Part shown: positions 1-6,983 of the stretch, in pieces
How the letters are laid out: every line of letters starts with the position of its first letter
How positions within the stretch are numbered: position 1 is the stretch's first letter
From: Clostridia bacterium
GTDB lineage: Bacteria; Bacillota; Clostridia; Christensenellales; UBA1242
DNA length: 17,996 nucleotides
Assembly (NCBI GenBank): GCA_900767835.1
Contig: CAAGAO010000036.1
Span: forward strand, 1-17,996
Direction of reading: 5' to 3'
Made by a program: the position numbers and the translations under genes
Notes under the pieces: generated by a model
Seen by the model: only the letters and a program-made list of their open reading frames with translations
What the model was told of the DNA's origin: nothing
Databases searched by the model: none

Positions 1-116
1 ACAAATCAATTTGCTAAACGCAAATCCGTTATAAATAACGGCATCACAGTTTGAATGAACATCAGTTTTGCTTGAATATACCTTCGGTGCATTCAGACAA
101 AACTTCCGATAATATA
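1..116 (+). repeat. Structured leader-like repeat, copy A
   Basis: This element is nearly identical to the reverse complement of 4569-4696 and may extend left of the window. It holds three potential stems read on the + strand: atttgc/gcaaat (9-14 with 20-25), ccgtta/taacgg with loop taaa (26-41), and a long imperfect stem with outer arms agttttg/caaaact (64-70 with 98-104) and a small apical acc/ggt pairing. It ends exactly 31 nt before the ATG at 148 and points in the same direction as that gene, as copy B does in front of the M60 peptidase gene. The likely role is a 5' untranslated regulatory leader; a palindromic mobile repeat is the main alternative. Its own promoter would lie outside the window. 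Confidence 0.75.
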
Positions 117-147
117 AATAACAATTTAATAATAAGGAGCAAAAATT

Positions 148-696
148 ATGAAAGACGAAGTTGTATCGCTAATTATTGACTTTCCTAGCCTACCACAAAT
201 CAAGGGCGAATTTGAAATTACAAAAGCAGAAAGATTGGCTTTTTATGATATTATAGTAACTACTTTAAGATATAAATATAACTATGAAAAAGCAAAATCT
301 GAGCACAAAAAAGATTTATATGAAAATCAAAATTTGGATAATATGCGTGTTTATAGTGACCTTTTAAATCAAGTTAACGAAAAAATTAGAGATAAATTTG
401 CAAGAGAGTATATTTTACAAACTATTAGAGTAATTAAAAATAATGATTTTAAGAAGAAAAGTGTAAAAACATCTTACGAAACAGCAAGTAAATGGTTTGA
501 CCCAGAAACTGGAATATATGGTAAAATTTTTAGGAACAATCTTGCTACCGCATCTTCTGACTATAGGAGCATTGATTTCAAATTATTTTTTGAAGTTGCT
601 AACCGCGAAGCAATAACTGAAAACAGCCCTTGGTTTGATGATGTAAAAGCACAATATGAAATTTTTAAAGATAGTTATGATGATTTGATTAAATAA
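148..696 (+). CDS. Unrecognised 182-residue soluble protein
   Basis: The family is not recognised. The start is well supported by AAGGAG at 134-139, eight bases before the ATG. The protein has no signal peptide or membrane segment, is rich in Lys, Asp and Glu, and reads as mainly helical, with a charged stretch around residues 45-80 (KAKSEHKKDLYENQ and following) and a more aromatic C-terminal third (KWFDPETGIYG near residue 115, SPWFDDVKAQYEIF near 160). It is one of only two + strand genes in the window, is followed by a strong terminator at 731-757, and therefore looks monocistronic. It shares the structured leader element with the M60 peptidase gene at the same spacing from the ATG, which suggests shared regulation; its biochemical role cannot be inferred. 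Confidence 0.8.
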   Translation: MKDEVVSLIIDFPSLPQIKGEFEITKAERLAFYDIIVTTLRYKYNYEKAKSEHKKDLYENQNLDNMRVYSDLLNQVNEKIRDKFAREYILQTIRVIKNNDFKKKSVKTSYETASKWFDPETGIYGKIFRNNLATASSDYRSIDFKLFFEVANREAITENSPWFDDVKAQYEIFKDSYDDLIK

Positions 697-730
697 TTTA
701 AAATTAAATTTATTATGTTACAACTAAAAA

Positions 731-757
731 ACCTTACATTTATAGTAAGGTTTTTTT
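731..757 (+). terminator. Intrinsic terminator, probably bidirectional
   Basis: The stem accttac (731-737) pairs with gtaaggt (745-751) around a 7-nt loop and runs into seven T residues (751-757), 35 nt after the stop of the 182-residue gene. The left side carries a run of six A, so the hairpin could also stop transcription coming from the PRC-barrel gene on the - strand. Confidence 0.85.
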
Positions 758-820
758 ATGTACTATAGAAACAACATAATGTTGTGAGTGCTTTTTATTT
801 TGATTAAACACTTTTAATAT

Positions 821-1111
821 TTATGTTTTATCTTTTTTAGGAGCATTTAAAACATACGCATTTGCATTGGGCGTATCAAAAAATAGTTCAACTAAAATTG
901 TGTCTGTGCCTATTTTGCAAATTTGATTATATGGGATAAATAATTGTTGGCTTGGTTTAAATAAACTAAAACCGCTATTTGATGGCACAACAAAGCCTTT
1001 TATTCTTCCTGTTGGAAGGTCAAAAACAATGTCAATAATGCGACCGAGTTTTTTGCCATCGGTCACATTTATTACTTCTTTACACCTTAGTTCTAGAAAA
1101 GATGATTCCAT
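821..1111 (-). CDS. YlmC/YmxH-like PRC-barrel domain protein
   Basis: This 96-residue protein matches the general pattern of the small YlmC/YmxH PRC-barrel family of Bacillota. Near the N-terminus it reads LRCKEVINVTDGKKLGRIID, the usual start of the barrel, followed by a TGRIKGFVVP strand and FIPYNQICKIGTDTILVEL, the typical closing strands. Members are about 80-100 residues, so it is full length, with a short extra tail (LNAPKKDKT). The family is linked by name and distribution to sporulating Bacillota, but its molecular role is poorly known. The start has no clear Shine-Dalgarno site; it is chosen because the conserved barrel begins soon after it. The gene stands alone between hairpins at 731-757 and 1181-1249. 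Confidence 0.8.
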   Translation of the reverse strand: MESSFLELRCKEVINVTDGKKLGRIIDIVFDLPTGRIKGFVVPSNSGFSLFKPSQQLFIPYNQICKIGTDTILVELFFDTPNANAYVLNAPKKDKT

Positions 1112-1180
1112 CTTATGGTCTTATATGCGAAAAAATAGAAAAATGTGCCAGAATTAATAATTTTTTTAAGATTGCTACAA

Positions 1181-1249
1181 CAAAAAAACAAGACTTTATT
1201 TTTGTGTATATCAAATTTAATAGATACACAAATATGTCTTGTTTTTTTG
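1181..1249 (-). terminator. Long bidirectional terminator hairpin
   Basis: A 14-bp arm at 1181-1194 pairs perfectly with 1236-1249 (caaaaaaacaagac with its reverse complement). Inside it a second 9-bp stem, tttgtgtat with atacacaaa (1201-1209 with 1224-1232), forms a nested hairpin. On the - strand the outer arm ends in a run of T, so it should end the M60 peptidase transcript 28 nt after its stop. It separates that gene from the PRC-barrel gene. Confidence 0.8.
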
Positions 1250-1276
1250 CACTTAATTACTAATATGAATTTTTTG

Positions 1277-4200
1277 TCAACATAAAACAAAAGAATCTAT
1301 GGATATTTTGCCTTCTATAACAGATATTTTGATATTATGATTTCCGTTATTTAATTTTTGGCTCAAAAATGCCAGTTCTTGTTTATTGCTTGCTGTCAAA
1401 TTTATTGTTTCGCTTTGTCCATCGACCATAACTTTAATTATTGCATTTACATTTTGTTTTACAAACAAACCGAATCGAGAACCGACAAAAGAATATGTGA
1501 TATTTCCATCGCCTTTAATTACATTCCCAAAAGTGCTTGGTGTTTTTATTTCTTTAAAGGTTCTATTGCCTATTTTGCTATAATTTAATTTACTTGCGTT
1601 ATACTTTTTACCATTAATACTAATTCCAAAATTGATTTGGGCAATGCTAACATATTTTCTATACCCTGTACCATCTGATTTAGTGTCGGTAACTACTAGT
1701 TTATAATATCTTATTTTTTGTGCATCAAACTCTGCTGATGTTGTTCTATTTACTAAGGCTAAATCTTTGTAGTCACCTATAAGTGTCATATTGTCTTGGT
1801 TTATGCCAGCATATAGTTTAAAGGTGCAAGGAATATTTGCTTGATTTGTTTTTCTTCCTATTAGAGTAATTTTATTGCAATATATTTCTTCACCTAAATC
1901 CATAACTAATTCATAGGGATTATCTTCGCTTACAAATTGATTTTGCTTGTTATGGAAGAATGTATTTTCGTTGCCATCGCATATGTTTTCAATTTTTGTA
2001 GTATCATCCCAACTTTCAAAATTAGATGATATTACTTTTTGTTTAGTTGCTGTACTTGTTGTTAAGTTTGTTATTTCAAGATGTTCTCTTGCAAATATGG
2101 GCTTGAATGTAAAGTTATATGGGACATAGCCATCGCCATCTTTGTTATATAACATAGTTGAAGGTATAGTTTTAGGTGCTTCTTCGTTAGATGTTATGCC
2201 TAGCTCGGTAAAAGCATCGCTATGTCCGTTTGAAATGGTTATTTGTTTATAATACAAATATTGTCCTTTTTGCAAGGTGTATTTTTTTATGTGATTTTCT
2301 TTAAAATCGAAGCCACCACTATCACCGGAAAATGCTATATCTTTGATGTAATCTTGCCCTGTTAATGATGTATATAGTGCGTGATTTCCCCTACCTGCGC
2401 GTAGACAAACTGTATATTCGCCATCTTTTTTAATATACATCTTACCTTCTACCACACCTATTTGTTTGTTCGCAATATGGTTCATAAAGGTTGTTGATGC
2501 ATAGGATATGGTTTTGTTTGTGTAACCTTCAAAATTTGCATTTAGTGCTTCATCGGTTTGTTCATACTTGCGTGTATCATAAATATAGAGTGTTTTTGTT
2601 GGTTTTGGGTCTACGGTTTTAAGATTAATAGAAAAAGTCACATCGGGGGTTATAACACCTTCTTTATTTAGTGATATTGTTACATAAAATGTTCCACTTT
2701 CACCTTTTTCATTATTGATATAACTATACTTTTTATCGGATATTTTTGTTAATGTTCCGTTTATTGGCATTGTTATTTTTTTGATTGTCCAAGTGAAATC
2801 GCTAGGCAAATAAGTATTTTTTTCAAAATCTAGTGTATATTCTTGCCCTTTTATAATTTGATAAGGTTTAACTGTTTCTATGAATTTTTCTTCGCCATCA
2901 TAAAAATAGTTTCTGCCAGTTTGATAAAGCATTGCAACTGGCACAAAAACATTTTTGTCCGGAGTGTCATATAACTCTTTTACACTATTGCTTAGAGTTT
3001 GTCCTATTAGGTTCTCAAAATAATAGGTCATATTATAGCCTGTAGCTTTGCTTAAACCTTCATACCATGCATCGGCTGTATGCGTTCTTGTTGGTTGTAG
3101 TCTTGTTGCTTGAATGAATGTGTCTACACCAAAATTGTGAAGTATATCGGCATAGATATTTAAACTAGTTTGTTTAGAACCTGTATTTGCTAGAGTTTCT
3201 CTTAGTCCTCTTGTAGCATCTGTATATCTATTCCAACTTGGAAGATCGTTATCATTCTCACTACGATTTGCGGAGATATTGGTGTATAATACATAAGACA
3301 ACAAACTAGTAGCATTATTGGTCACCTCACCATTTGGTGCTATGCCATAATTTTGAAAATGATGATTAAACTCGTGTATATGTCCCCAAAACCCTGAAGA
3401 TGTCATTACTTGATAATCTAATGCCCCTTTCATCCAATTGCAAGGTGCATTTACCCAGTTTGCACCTTGAAAAGCACAAGCTGCTCCTGCGGCAACAAAA
3501 ACATCATATAAAAAACCTATACTCATACCCGGATTTGATGTTGCTGGGACAAGTCTTGATGTTCTACTTACATTTTCCCACAAGTCACCAACTTTAACTA
3601 AATTGTCATAATCAAAGTTTGCGTAACTTTTAGGTCCGGAATGGCGTACACTTGTATCCCACACTTCAAAATCGTAATACGGAGCAGAAAGATTTTTCAT
3701 TTCTTCAAACTCTTGCTTTGTTGTTAAGCCATGTATGTAATATGGATATTTGACTGCACCTGATATTGTGACAGTATATTCAATATTGATTTTGCTTGCT
3801 TTTACATATATTGGTCCGCCTAAAAAGTTGCCAATGTAAGCTGTTGTTTTATTTATTTTAAATATATTGCCAAGGTTTGGCATTCTTACGAAATTTTTTT
3901 CTTTCCAAATGTTGTTGTTTTTATTGATTAAACTTATTTGTCCAACACTAACTTCTAGCGAACCAACTTTTGCCAAGTCTTCTTCAGAAATTTCTATCTT
4001 TACTACTTCACCAGCGGGTGCATATAGACCTGTGATGTAGTTTCTCCATTCCTTTGGTTTTAGTGTGATTTGTTCTACAACTGCTTTTTCATTATCGCTT
4101 ACATCACCATAATACATTCCAACACTTGCGGTGTGTTTATATAATTTTCTACCAGTTGTTTCACCGTTTAAAAGCAAGTTTCCATCTTGGTCAATTTCGG

Positions 4201-4537
4201 TATATGTTGAATCGGACACTCTTAAAAGAGAGTCTTCTTTTAAAATATTATCCTTTTCTTCATCGGTTATGTCGGCAAGATTTGTACCATAAGCCGGATA
4301 TCTTACACATAAGCCTTCGTTTTGGGTTTGTGCTGGTATTTTTCTTGCAACTGTATTTATGGTTTTGTGATATATACCAATTTCGCCAACATCTTTTGTG
4401 TCAAAGGTAAGACTTACTTCTTGTCCGCCACCATATTCGTTATTCTTTTTTATCAAAAGCCAAGACAAAACTGCGATGCAAGTGACCGCACAAAGCAATA
4501 AGACAGCAATAAAGATACTTTTCTTTTTTCTTTTCAT
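1277..4537 (-). CDS. Membrane-anchored M60-type metallopeptidase with carbohydrate-binding modules
   Basis: This 1086-residue surface protein is probably a zinc gluzincin of the M60/M60-like (enhancin/mucinase) group, which cleaves O-glycosylated proteins such as mucins. Residues 1-6 are basic and about 8-29 form a hydrophobic signal anchor; LLLC there does not fit a good lipobox. The catalytic motif is H388-E-F-N-H392 inside GHIHEFNHHFQNYG, and E404 (in NGEVTNN) is a plausible third zinc ligand. An N-terminal beta region (about 40-260) precedes the catalytic domain (about 270-560). After a linker, about 646-820 is a beta-rich PA14/GLEYA-like segment, about 830-985 resembles an F5/8 type C (CBM32-like) domain (VMDLGEEIYCNKITLIG, IRYYKLVVTD), and the last 100 residues form another beta sandwich. 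No LPXTG signal is present. AAAAGG lies six bases before the ATG. The leader carries repeat copy B. Substrate is inferred from family. Confidence 0.85.
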   Translation of the reverse strand: MKRKKKSIFIAVLLLCAVTCIAVLSWLLIKKNNEYGGGQEVSLTFDTKDVGEIGIYHKTINTVARKIPAQTQNEGLCVRYPAYGTNLADITDEEKDNILKEDSLLRVSDSTYTEIDQDGNLLLNGETTGRKLYKHTASVGMYYGDVSDNEKAVVEQITLKPKEWRNYITGLYAPAGEVVKIEISEEDLAKVGSLEVSVGQISLINKNNNIWKEKNFVRMPNLGNIFKINKTTAYIGNFLGGPIYVKASKINIEYTVTISGAVKYPYYIHGLTTKQEFEEMKNLSAPYYDFEVWDTSVRHSGPKSYANFDYDNLVKVGDLWENVSRTSRLVPATSNPGMSIGFLYDVFVAAGAACAFQGANWVNAPCNWMKGALDYQVMTSSGFWGHIHEFNHHFQNYGIAPNGEVTNNATSLLSYVLYTNISANRSENDNDLPSWNRYTDATRGLRETLANTGSKQTSLNIYADILHNFGVDTFIQATRLQPTRTHTADAWYEGLSKATGYNMTYYFENLIGQTLSNSVKELYDTPDKNVFVPVAMLYQTGRNYFYDGEEKFIETVKPYQIIKGQEYTLDFEKNTYLPSDFTWTIKKITMPINGTLTKISDKKYSYINNEKGESGTFYVTISLNKEGVITPDVTFSINLKTVDPKPTKTLYIYDTRKYEQTDEALNANFEGYTNKTISYASTTFMNHIANKQIGVVEGKMYIKKDGEYTVCLRAGRGNHALYTSLTGQDYIKDIAFSGDSGGFDFKENHIKKYTLQKGQYLYYKQITISNGHSDAFTELGITSNEEAPKTIPSTMLYNKDGDGYVPYNFTFKPIFAREHLEITNLTTSTATKQKVISSNFESWDDTTKIENICDGNENTFFHNKQNQFVSEDNPYELVMDLGEEIYCNKITLIGRKTNQANIPCTFKLYAGINQDNMTLIGDYKDLALVNRTTSAEFDAQKIRYYKLVVTDTKSDGTGYRKYVSIAQINFGISINGKKYNASKLNYSKIGNRTFKEIKTPSTFGNVIKGDGNITYSFVGSRFGLFVKQNVNAIIKVMVDGQSETINLTASNKQELAFLSQKLNNGNHNIKISVIEGKISIDSFVLC

Positions 4538-4568
4538 AATTTACCTTTTAATTTTTAAATATCGTTAA

Positions 4569-4709
4569 TATATTATCGGAAGTTTTGTCTGAATGCACAC
4601 AGAGGTGAAACGGAGTGTATATTCAAGCAAAACTGATGTTCATTCAAACTGTGATGCCGTTGTTTACAACGGATTTGCATTAGCAAATTGATTTGTGAAT
4701 GCAATGAAC
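4569..4709 (-). repeat. Structured leader-like repeat, copy B (5' leader of the M60 gene)
   Basis: Bases 4569-4696 match the reverse complement of copy A closely. The stems recur: atttgc/gcaaat (4673-4678 with 4683-4688), ccgttg/caacgg with loop ttta (4657-4672), and the long stem with outer arms 4581-4587 and 4628-4634. The hairpin at 4657-4672 differs from copy A by a G-C in place of an A-T closing pair, a compensatory change. The apical part of the long stem is longer than in copy A but still pairs (acac 4597-4600 with gtgt 4615-4618). In addition gttcatt (4638-4644) can pair with aatgaac (4703-4709) to enclose the first two hairpins. The element ends 31 nt before the ATG, as copy A does, and lies wholly downstream of a predicted promoter. 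Confidence 0.8.
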
Positions 4710-4726
4710 AAAGCAACATCACATAG

Positions 4727-4756
4727 ATTATAGCACACAAATATGAATAGAGTTAA
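4727..4756 (-). promoter_or_regulatory. Promoter for the M60 peptidase gene
   Basis: On the - strand a perfect TATAAT (4732-4727) is preceded by TGC, an extended -10, and by TTAACT (4756-4751) at 18 nt as a weak -35. Transcription would start near 4720, giving a leader of about 180 nt that contains all of repeat copy B. It lies between the hslU terminator and the element. Confidence 0.6.
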
Positions 4757-4786
4757 AAAATTAGTTTTAATACTTTATATAAAAAT

Positions 4787-4854
4787 AAAAGCCATAGAAA
4801 AGCAATGATTTTAAATTGATAATTTTTTAAAAGGACTACTTTTTATGGCTTTTT
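4787..4854 (-). terminator. Terminator of the hslVU operon
   Basis: Arms aaaagccata (4787-4796) and tatggctttt (4844-4853) pair perfectly and can be extended inward by a G-T pair and three A-T pairs. Read on the - strand the stem is followed by TTTTATTTTTATA. It begins four bases after the hslU stop. The loop is long (about 40 nt), which is why confidence is not higher. Confidence 0.7.
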
Positions 4855-4857
4855 AAA

Positions 4858-6156
4858 TTAAAGAACATACTTCTTTAAGTCGTGTGATTTAATATTATCT
4901 TTGAAAACTTCTTTTACATAATTTGAGTTAATTTGTAGATTGATTTCTTCTTCACCGCTGGCTACAAAAGAAATATCTTCTAAAAGTTTTTCCATTAAAG
5001 TGTGGAGTCTTCTTGCACCTATGTTTTCGTTTGATTCGTTTTCTTCTTCTGCATATTCTGCTAGGGCTTCTAGTGCATCATCTGTAAATGTTAAATTTAC
5101 CTTATCAACGGCAAGCAAACTTTCGTATTGCTTAATTATTGCGTTTTTAGGTTCACTTAAAATGCGTTTAAAGTCTTCTTTTTTAAGGCTGTCAAGTTCC
5201 ACAACAACTGGAAAACGACCTTGAAGTTCTGGAATCATATCTTCAATTCTAGAAACATGGAAAGCACCAGCGCATATAAACAAAATAAAGTCAGTTTTTA
5301 CATTACCATATTTAGTGTTGACTGTGCAACCTTCAACTATTGGTAAAATATCTCTTTGCACGCCTTCTCTTGAAACATCTGGACCATTTGAAGCAGATTT
5401 GCCTATAATTTTATCCATTTCATCAATAAAGATTATGCCTTCTTCTTCTGCTCTGCGCAAACCTTCGGCATTTACGGCATCTTTATCTATTAATTTATCT
5501 TCTTCTTCTAAAAGTAATGCTTCTCTTGCTTTGGCTACTGTCATTTTTTTAAGTTGTTTTCTTTCGCCCATAATTCCACCAAAGATGTTGCCAATATTAA
5601 TTTCGCCCATTCCTTCCATAACATTTATTTGTTTTGGTTGGTCTACAACGGCTACTTCTATAATTTCTTTGTCGTATTTGCCTTCAAAGTAGTCTAGTTT
5701 TATGGCTTCTTTGCTCTTTAAATCCTCGCCTTCGGCTGGGGTTTGATTCTTTAACAATATGTCACAAATTCTATTGGCAACGGCTAGGCTGGCTTTGGCT
5801 TCGCACTCTTTTGCTTTTTCTTCTTTAACCATATTTACGGAAACGGTTACAAGGTCGCGTACCATACTTTCGACATCTCTACCAACATAACCTACTTCGG
5901 TATATTTTGTTGCTTCAACCTTAACAAATGGGGCTTTTACAAGTTTTGCAAGTCTTCTTGCTATTTCGGTTTTACCAACACCTGTTGGACCTTTCATTAT
6001 GATGTTTTTAGGAGTAATTTCATCGCGGACTTCTTTTTTAAGTGCATTACGCCTATATCTATTTCTAAGAGCAACCGCAACTGCTTTTTTTGCTTCGGCT
6101 TGACCTATAATATATTTATCTAATTCTTCTACTATTTGTTTTGGTGTTAATTCCAT
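4858..6156 (-). CDS. hslU: ATP-dependent protease ATPase subunit HslU (ClpY)
   Basis: HslU is the AAA+ unfoldase that feeds proteins to the HslV peptidase in the cytoplasm. The 432 residues are close to the family length. Visible motifs are Walker A GPTGVGKT (56-63), the pore loop GYVG (89-92), an intermediate I-domain (about 110-225) containing NIFGGIMGE, Walker B IIFIDEMDK (241-249), the ELQGRF arginine-finger segment (310-315) and the sensor-2 motif GARRLHT (380-386). The tail DLKKYVL corresponds to the DLSRFIL-type C-terminus that inserts into HslV and activates it. The start follows the hslV stop by one base, and a strong GAGGAGG site lies inside the end of hslV, so the two genes are translationally coupled. 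Confidence 0.97.
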   Translation of the reverse strand: MELTPKQIVEELDKYIIGQAEAKKAVAVALRNRYRRNALKKEVRDEITPKNIIMKGPTGVGKTEIARRLAKLVKAPFVKVEATKYTEVGYVGRDVESMVRDLVTVSVNMVKEEKAKECEAKASLAVANRICDILLKNQTPAEGEDLKSKEAIKLDYFEGKYDKEIIEVAVVDQPKQINVMEGMGEINIGNIFGGIMGERKQLKKMTVAKAREALLLEEEDKLIDKDAVNAEGLRRAEEEGIIFIDEMDKIIGKSASNGPDVSREGVQRDILPIVEGCTVNTKYGNVKTDFILFICAGAFHVSRIEDMIPELQGRFPVVVELDSLKKEDFKRILSEPKNAIIKQYESLLAVDKVNLTFTDDALEALAEYAEEENESNENIGARRLHTLMEKLLEDISFVASGEEEINLQINSNYVKEVFKDNIKSHDLKKYVL

Positions 6157-6157
6157 A

Positions 6158-6697
6158 TTACACCTCCTCTATTGTTAAATGATGATTTGTAAATACACAA
6201 ATGTCTCCCGCTATTGTAAGTGCTTTTTCGGCAATTTCTCTTGCGGACATATTTGTGTTTTCTTTTAATGCTTTTGCGGCTGCTAAGGCATAGTTTCCAC
6301 CACTACCTATTGCACAAACATTATCTTCTGGTTCAATAACATCACCCATACCGGAAACGATTAATAGTTGGTCTTTATCGGCAACAATCATCATGGCTTC
6401 TAGTTTTCTTAAGGCTTTGTCCATTCTCCAAAGAGATGCTAATTCTACGGCAGATTTCATTAAATTGCCTGAGTATTTATTAAGCATTTGCTCAAATCTT
6501 TCGCTTAAACTAAAAGCATCGGCAACTGTTCCCGCAAAACCAATAACCACTTTATCGTTATATATTCTGCGAACTTTAACTGCATTATTTTTAAAAATTA
6601 CGCTTTGTGACATTGTGACTTGACCATCACCACAAACTACGGTTTTTCCATCTTTTTTTACTGCACAAATTGTTGTGCCTTTTAATAAATTATCCAT
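6158..6697 (-). CDS. hslV: ATP-dependent protease peptidase subunit HslV (ClpQ)
   Basis: HslV is the threonine peptidase of the HslUV complex, related to the proteasome beta subunit. The 179-residue protein begins MDNLLKGTTICAV; the conserved TTI start of the mature enzyme implies removal of seven residues to expose Thr8 as catalytic nucleophile. GDGQVT (residues 24-29), the lysine in VKVRRIYNDK (Lys41, matching the active-site Lys33 of the E. coli enzyme), GFAGTVADAF, the IGSGG motif and the C-terminal AGDICVFTNHH block all match the family. AAGGAG lies five bases before the ATG. The gene is first in the hslVU operon and has its own near-consensus promoter. In many Bacillota xerC precedes it; here it does not. 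Confidence 0.97.
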   Translation of the reverse strand: MDNLLKGTTICAVKKDGKTVVCGDGQVTMSQSVIFKNNAVKVRRIYNDKVVIGFAGTVADAFSLSERFEQMLNKYSGNLMKSAVELASLWRMDKALRKLEAMMIVADKDQLLIVSGMGDVIEPEDNVCAIGSGGNYALAAAKALKENTNMSAREIAEKALTIAGDICVFTNHHLTIEEV

Positions 6698-6738
6698 ATA
6701 ATCTCCTTGCTTGCATTTATTAGCGAACTAACAATAAT

Positions 6739-6766
6739 AGTATACAAAATAAAAAAATATTGTCAA
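6739..6766 (-). promoter_or_regulatory. Promoter of hslVU
   Basis: On the - strand a perfect TTGACA (6766-6761) and TATACT (6744-6739) are separated by 16 nt. Transcription would start near 6732, about 35 nt before the hslV ATG. The promoter makes hslVU independent of the LRR gene upstream and means repeat copy C is not part of the hslV leader. Confidence 0.8.
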
Positions 6767-6782
6767 AGTAATTTTGCCATTT

Positions 6783-6830
6783 GCTTTTTAAAAAGGCAGA
6801 AAACAACACAAACAAAGTAAAGTGTTTTCT
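6783..6830 (-). terminator. Possible terminator after the cytoplasmic LRR gene
   Basis: Arms agaaaaca (6798-6805) and tgttttct (6823-6830) pair over eight bases, and on the - strand the stem is followed by GCCTTTTT. The 17-nt loop and AT-rich stem make it a weak candidate. Repeat copy C, which ends in caaaactttt on the same strand, could serve instead. Confidence 0.35.
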
Positions 6831-6882
6831 TGTAAAATAAAAAACAAATTTTTTTAATCTTTAACAATATCTTTATCTTTAG

Positions 6883-6950
6883 TATTATTAAAAGTTTTGT
6901 CTAACTGCACCGAAGGTATATTCAAACAAAACTGATGTTATTTAAACTGT
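6883..6950 (-). repeat. Degraded repeat, copy C
   Basis: This is a partial copy covering mainly the long stem (arms 6893-6899 and 6927-6933) and its flanks, in the same orientation as copy B. It keeps the short apical form of copy A (accgaaggt on the + strand). The two small hairpins of copies A and B are missing. One substitution turns a C-A mismatch of the stem into a T-A pair, but others weaken the stem. It lies 33 nt after the stop of the 541-residue LRR gene and about 190 nt upstream of hslV, with the hslVU promoter in between, so it is not placed like copies A and B. Confidence 0.7.
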
Positions 6951-6983
6951 AAAGTAACTTTTTAAATACAAAACTATAATTAA

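Noticed and set aside
771..785. Perfect short palindrome acaacat-a-atgttgt.
   Set aside because: Seven-base arms around one base in an AT-rich spacer between two gene ends; no promoter or repeated partner makes it meaningful.
1093..1290. A 65-residue open frame on the - strand overlapping the start of the PRC-barrel gene.
   Set aside because: It runs through the nested terminator hairpin at 1181-1249, has low-complexity composition and no ribosome-binding site.
4573..4719. A 48-codon open frame on the - strand covering nearly the whole of repeat copy B, a possible leader peptide.
   Set aside because: In copy A the frame is broken by a length change and a stop (TTA TAA in the hairpin), the substitutions keep base pairing and not amino acids, there is no ribosome-binding site, and the ATG lies at the predicted transcription start.
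4940..5692. Long + strand open frames opposite hslU.
   Set aside because: They are antisense shadows of an unmistakable hslU gene, serine/leucine-rich, with no ribosome-binding sites.
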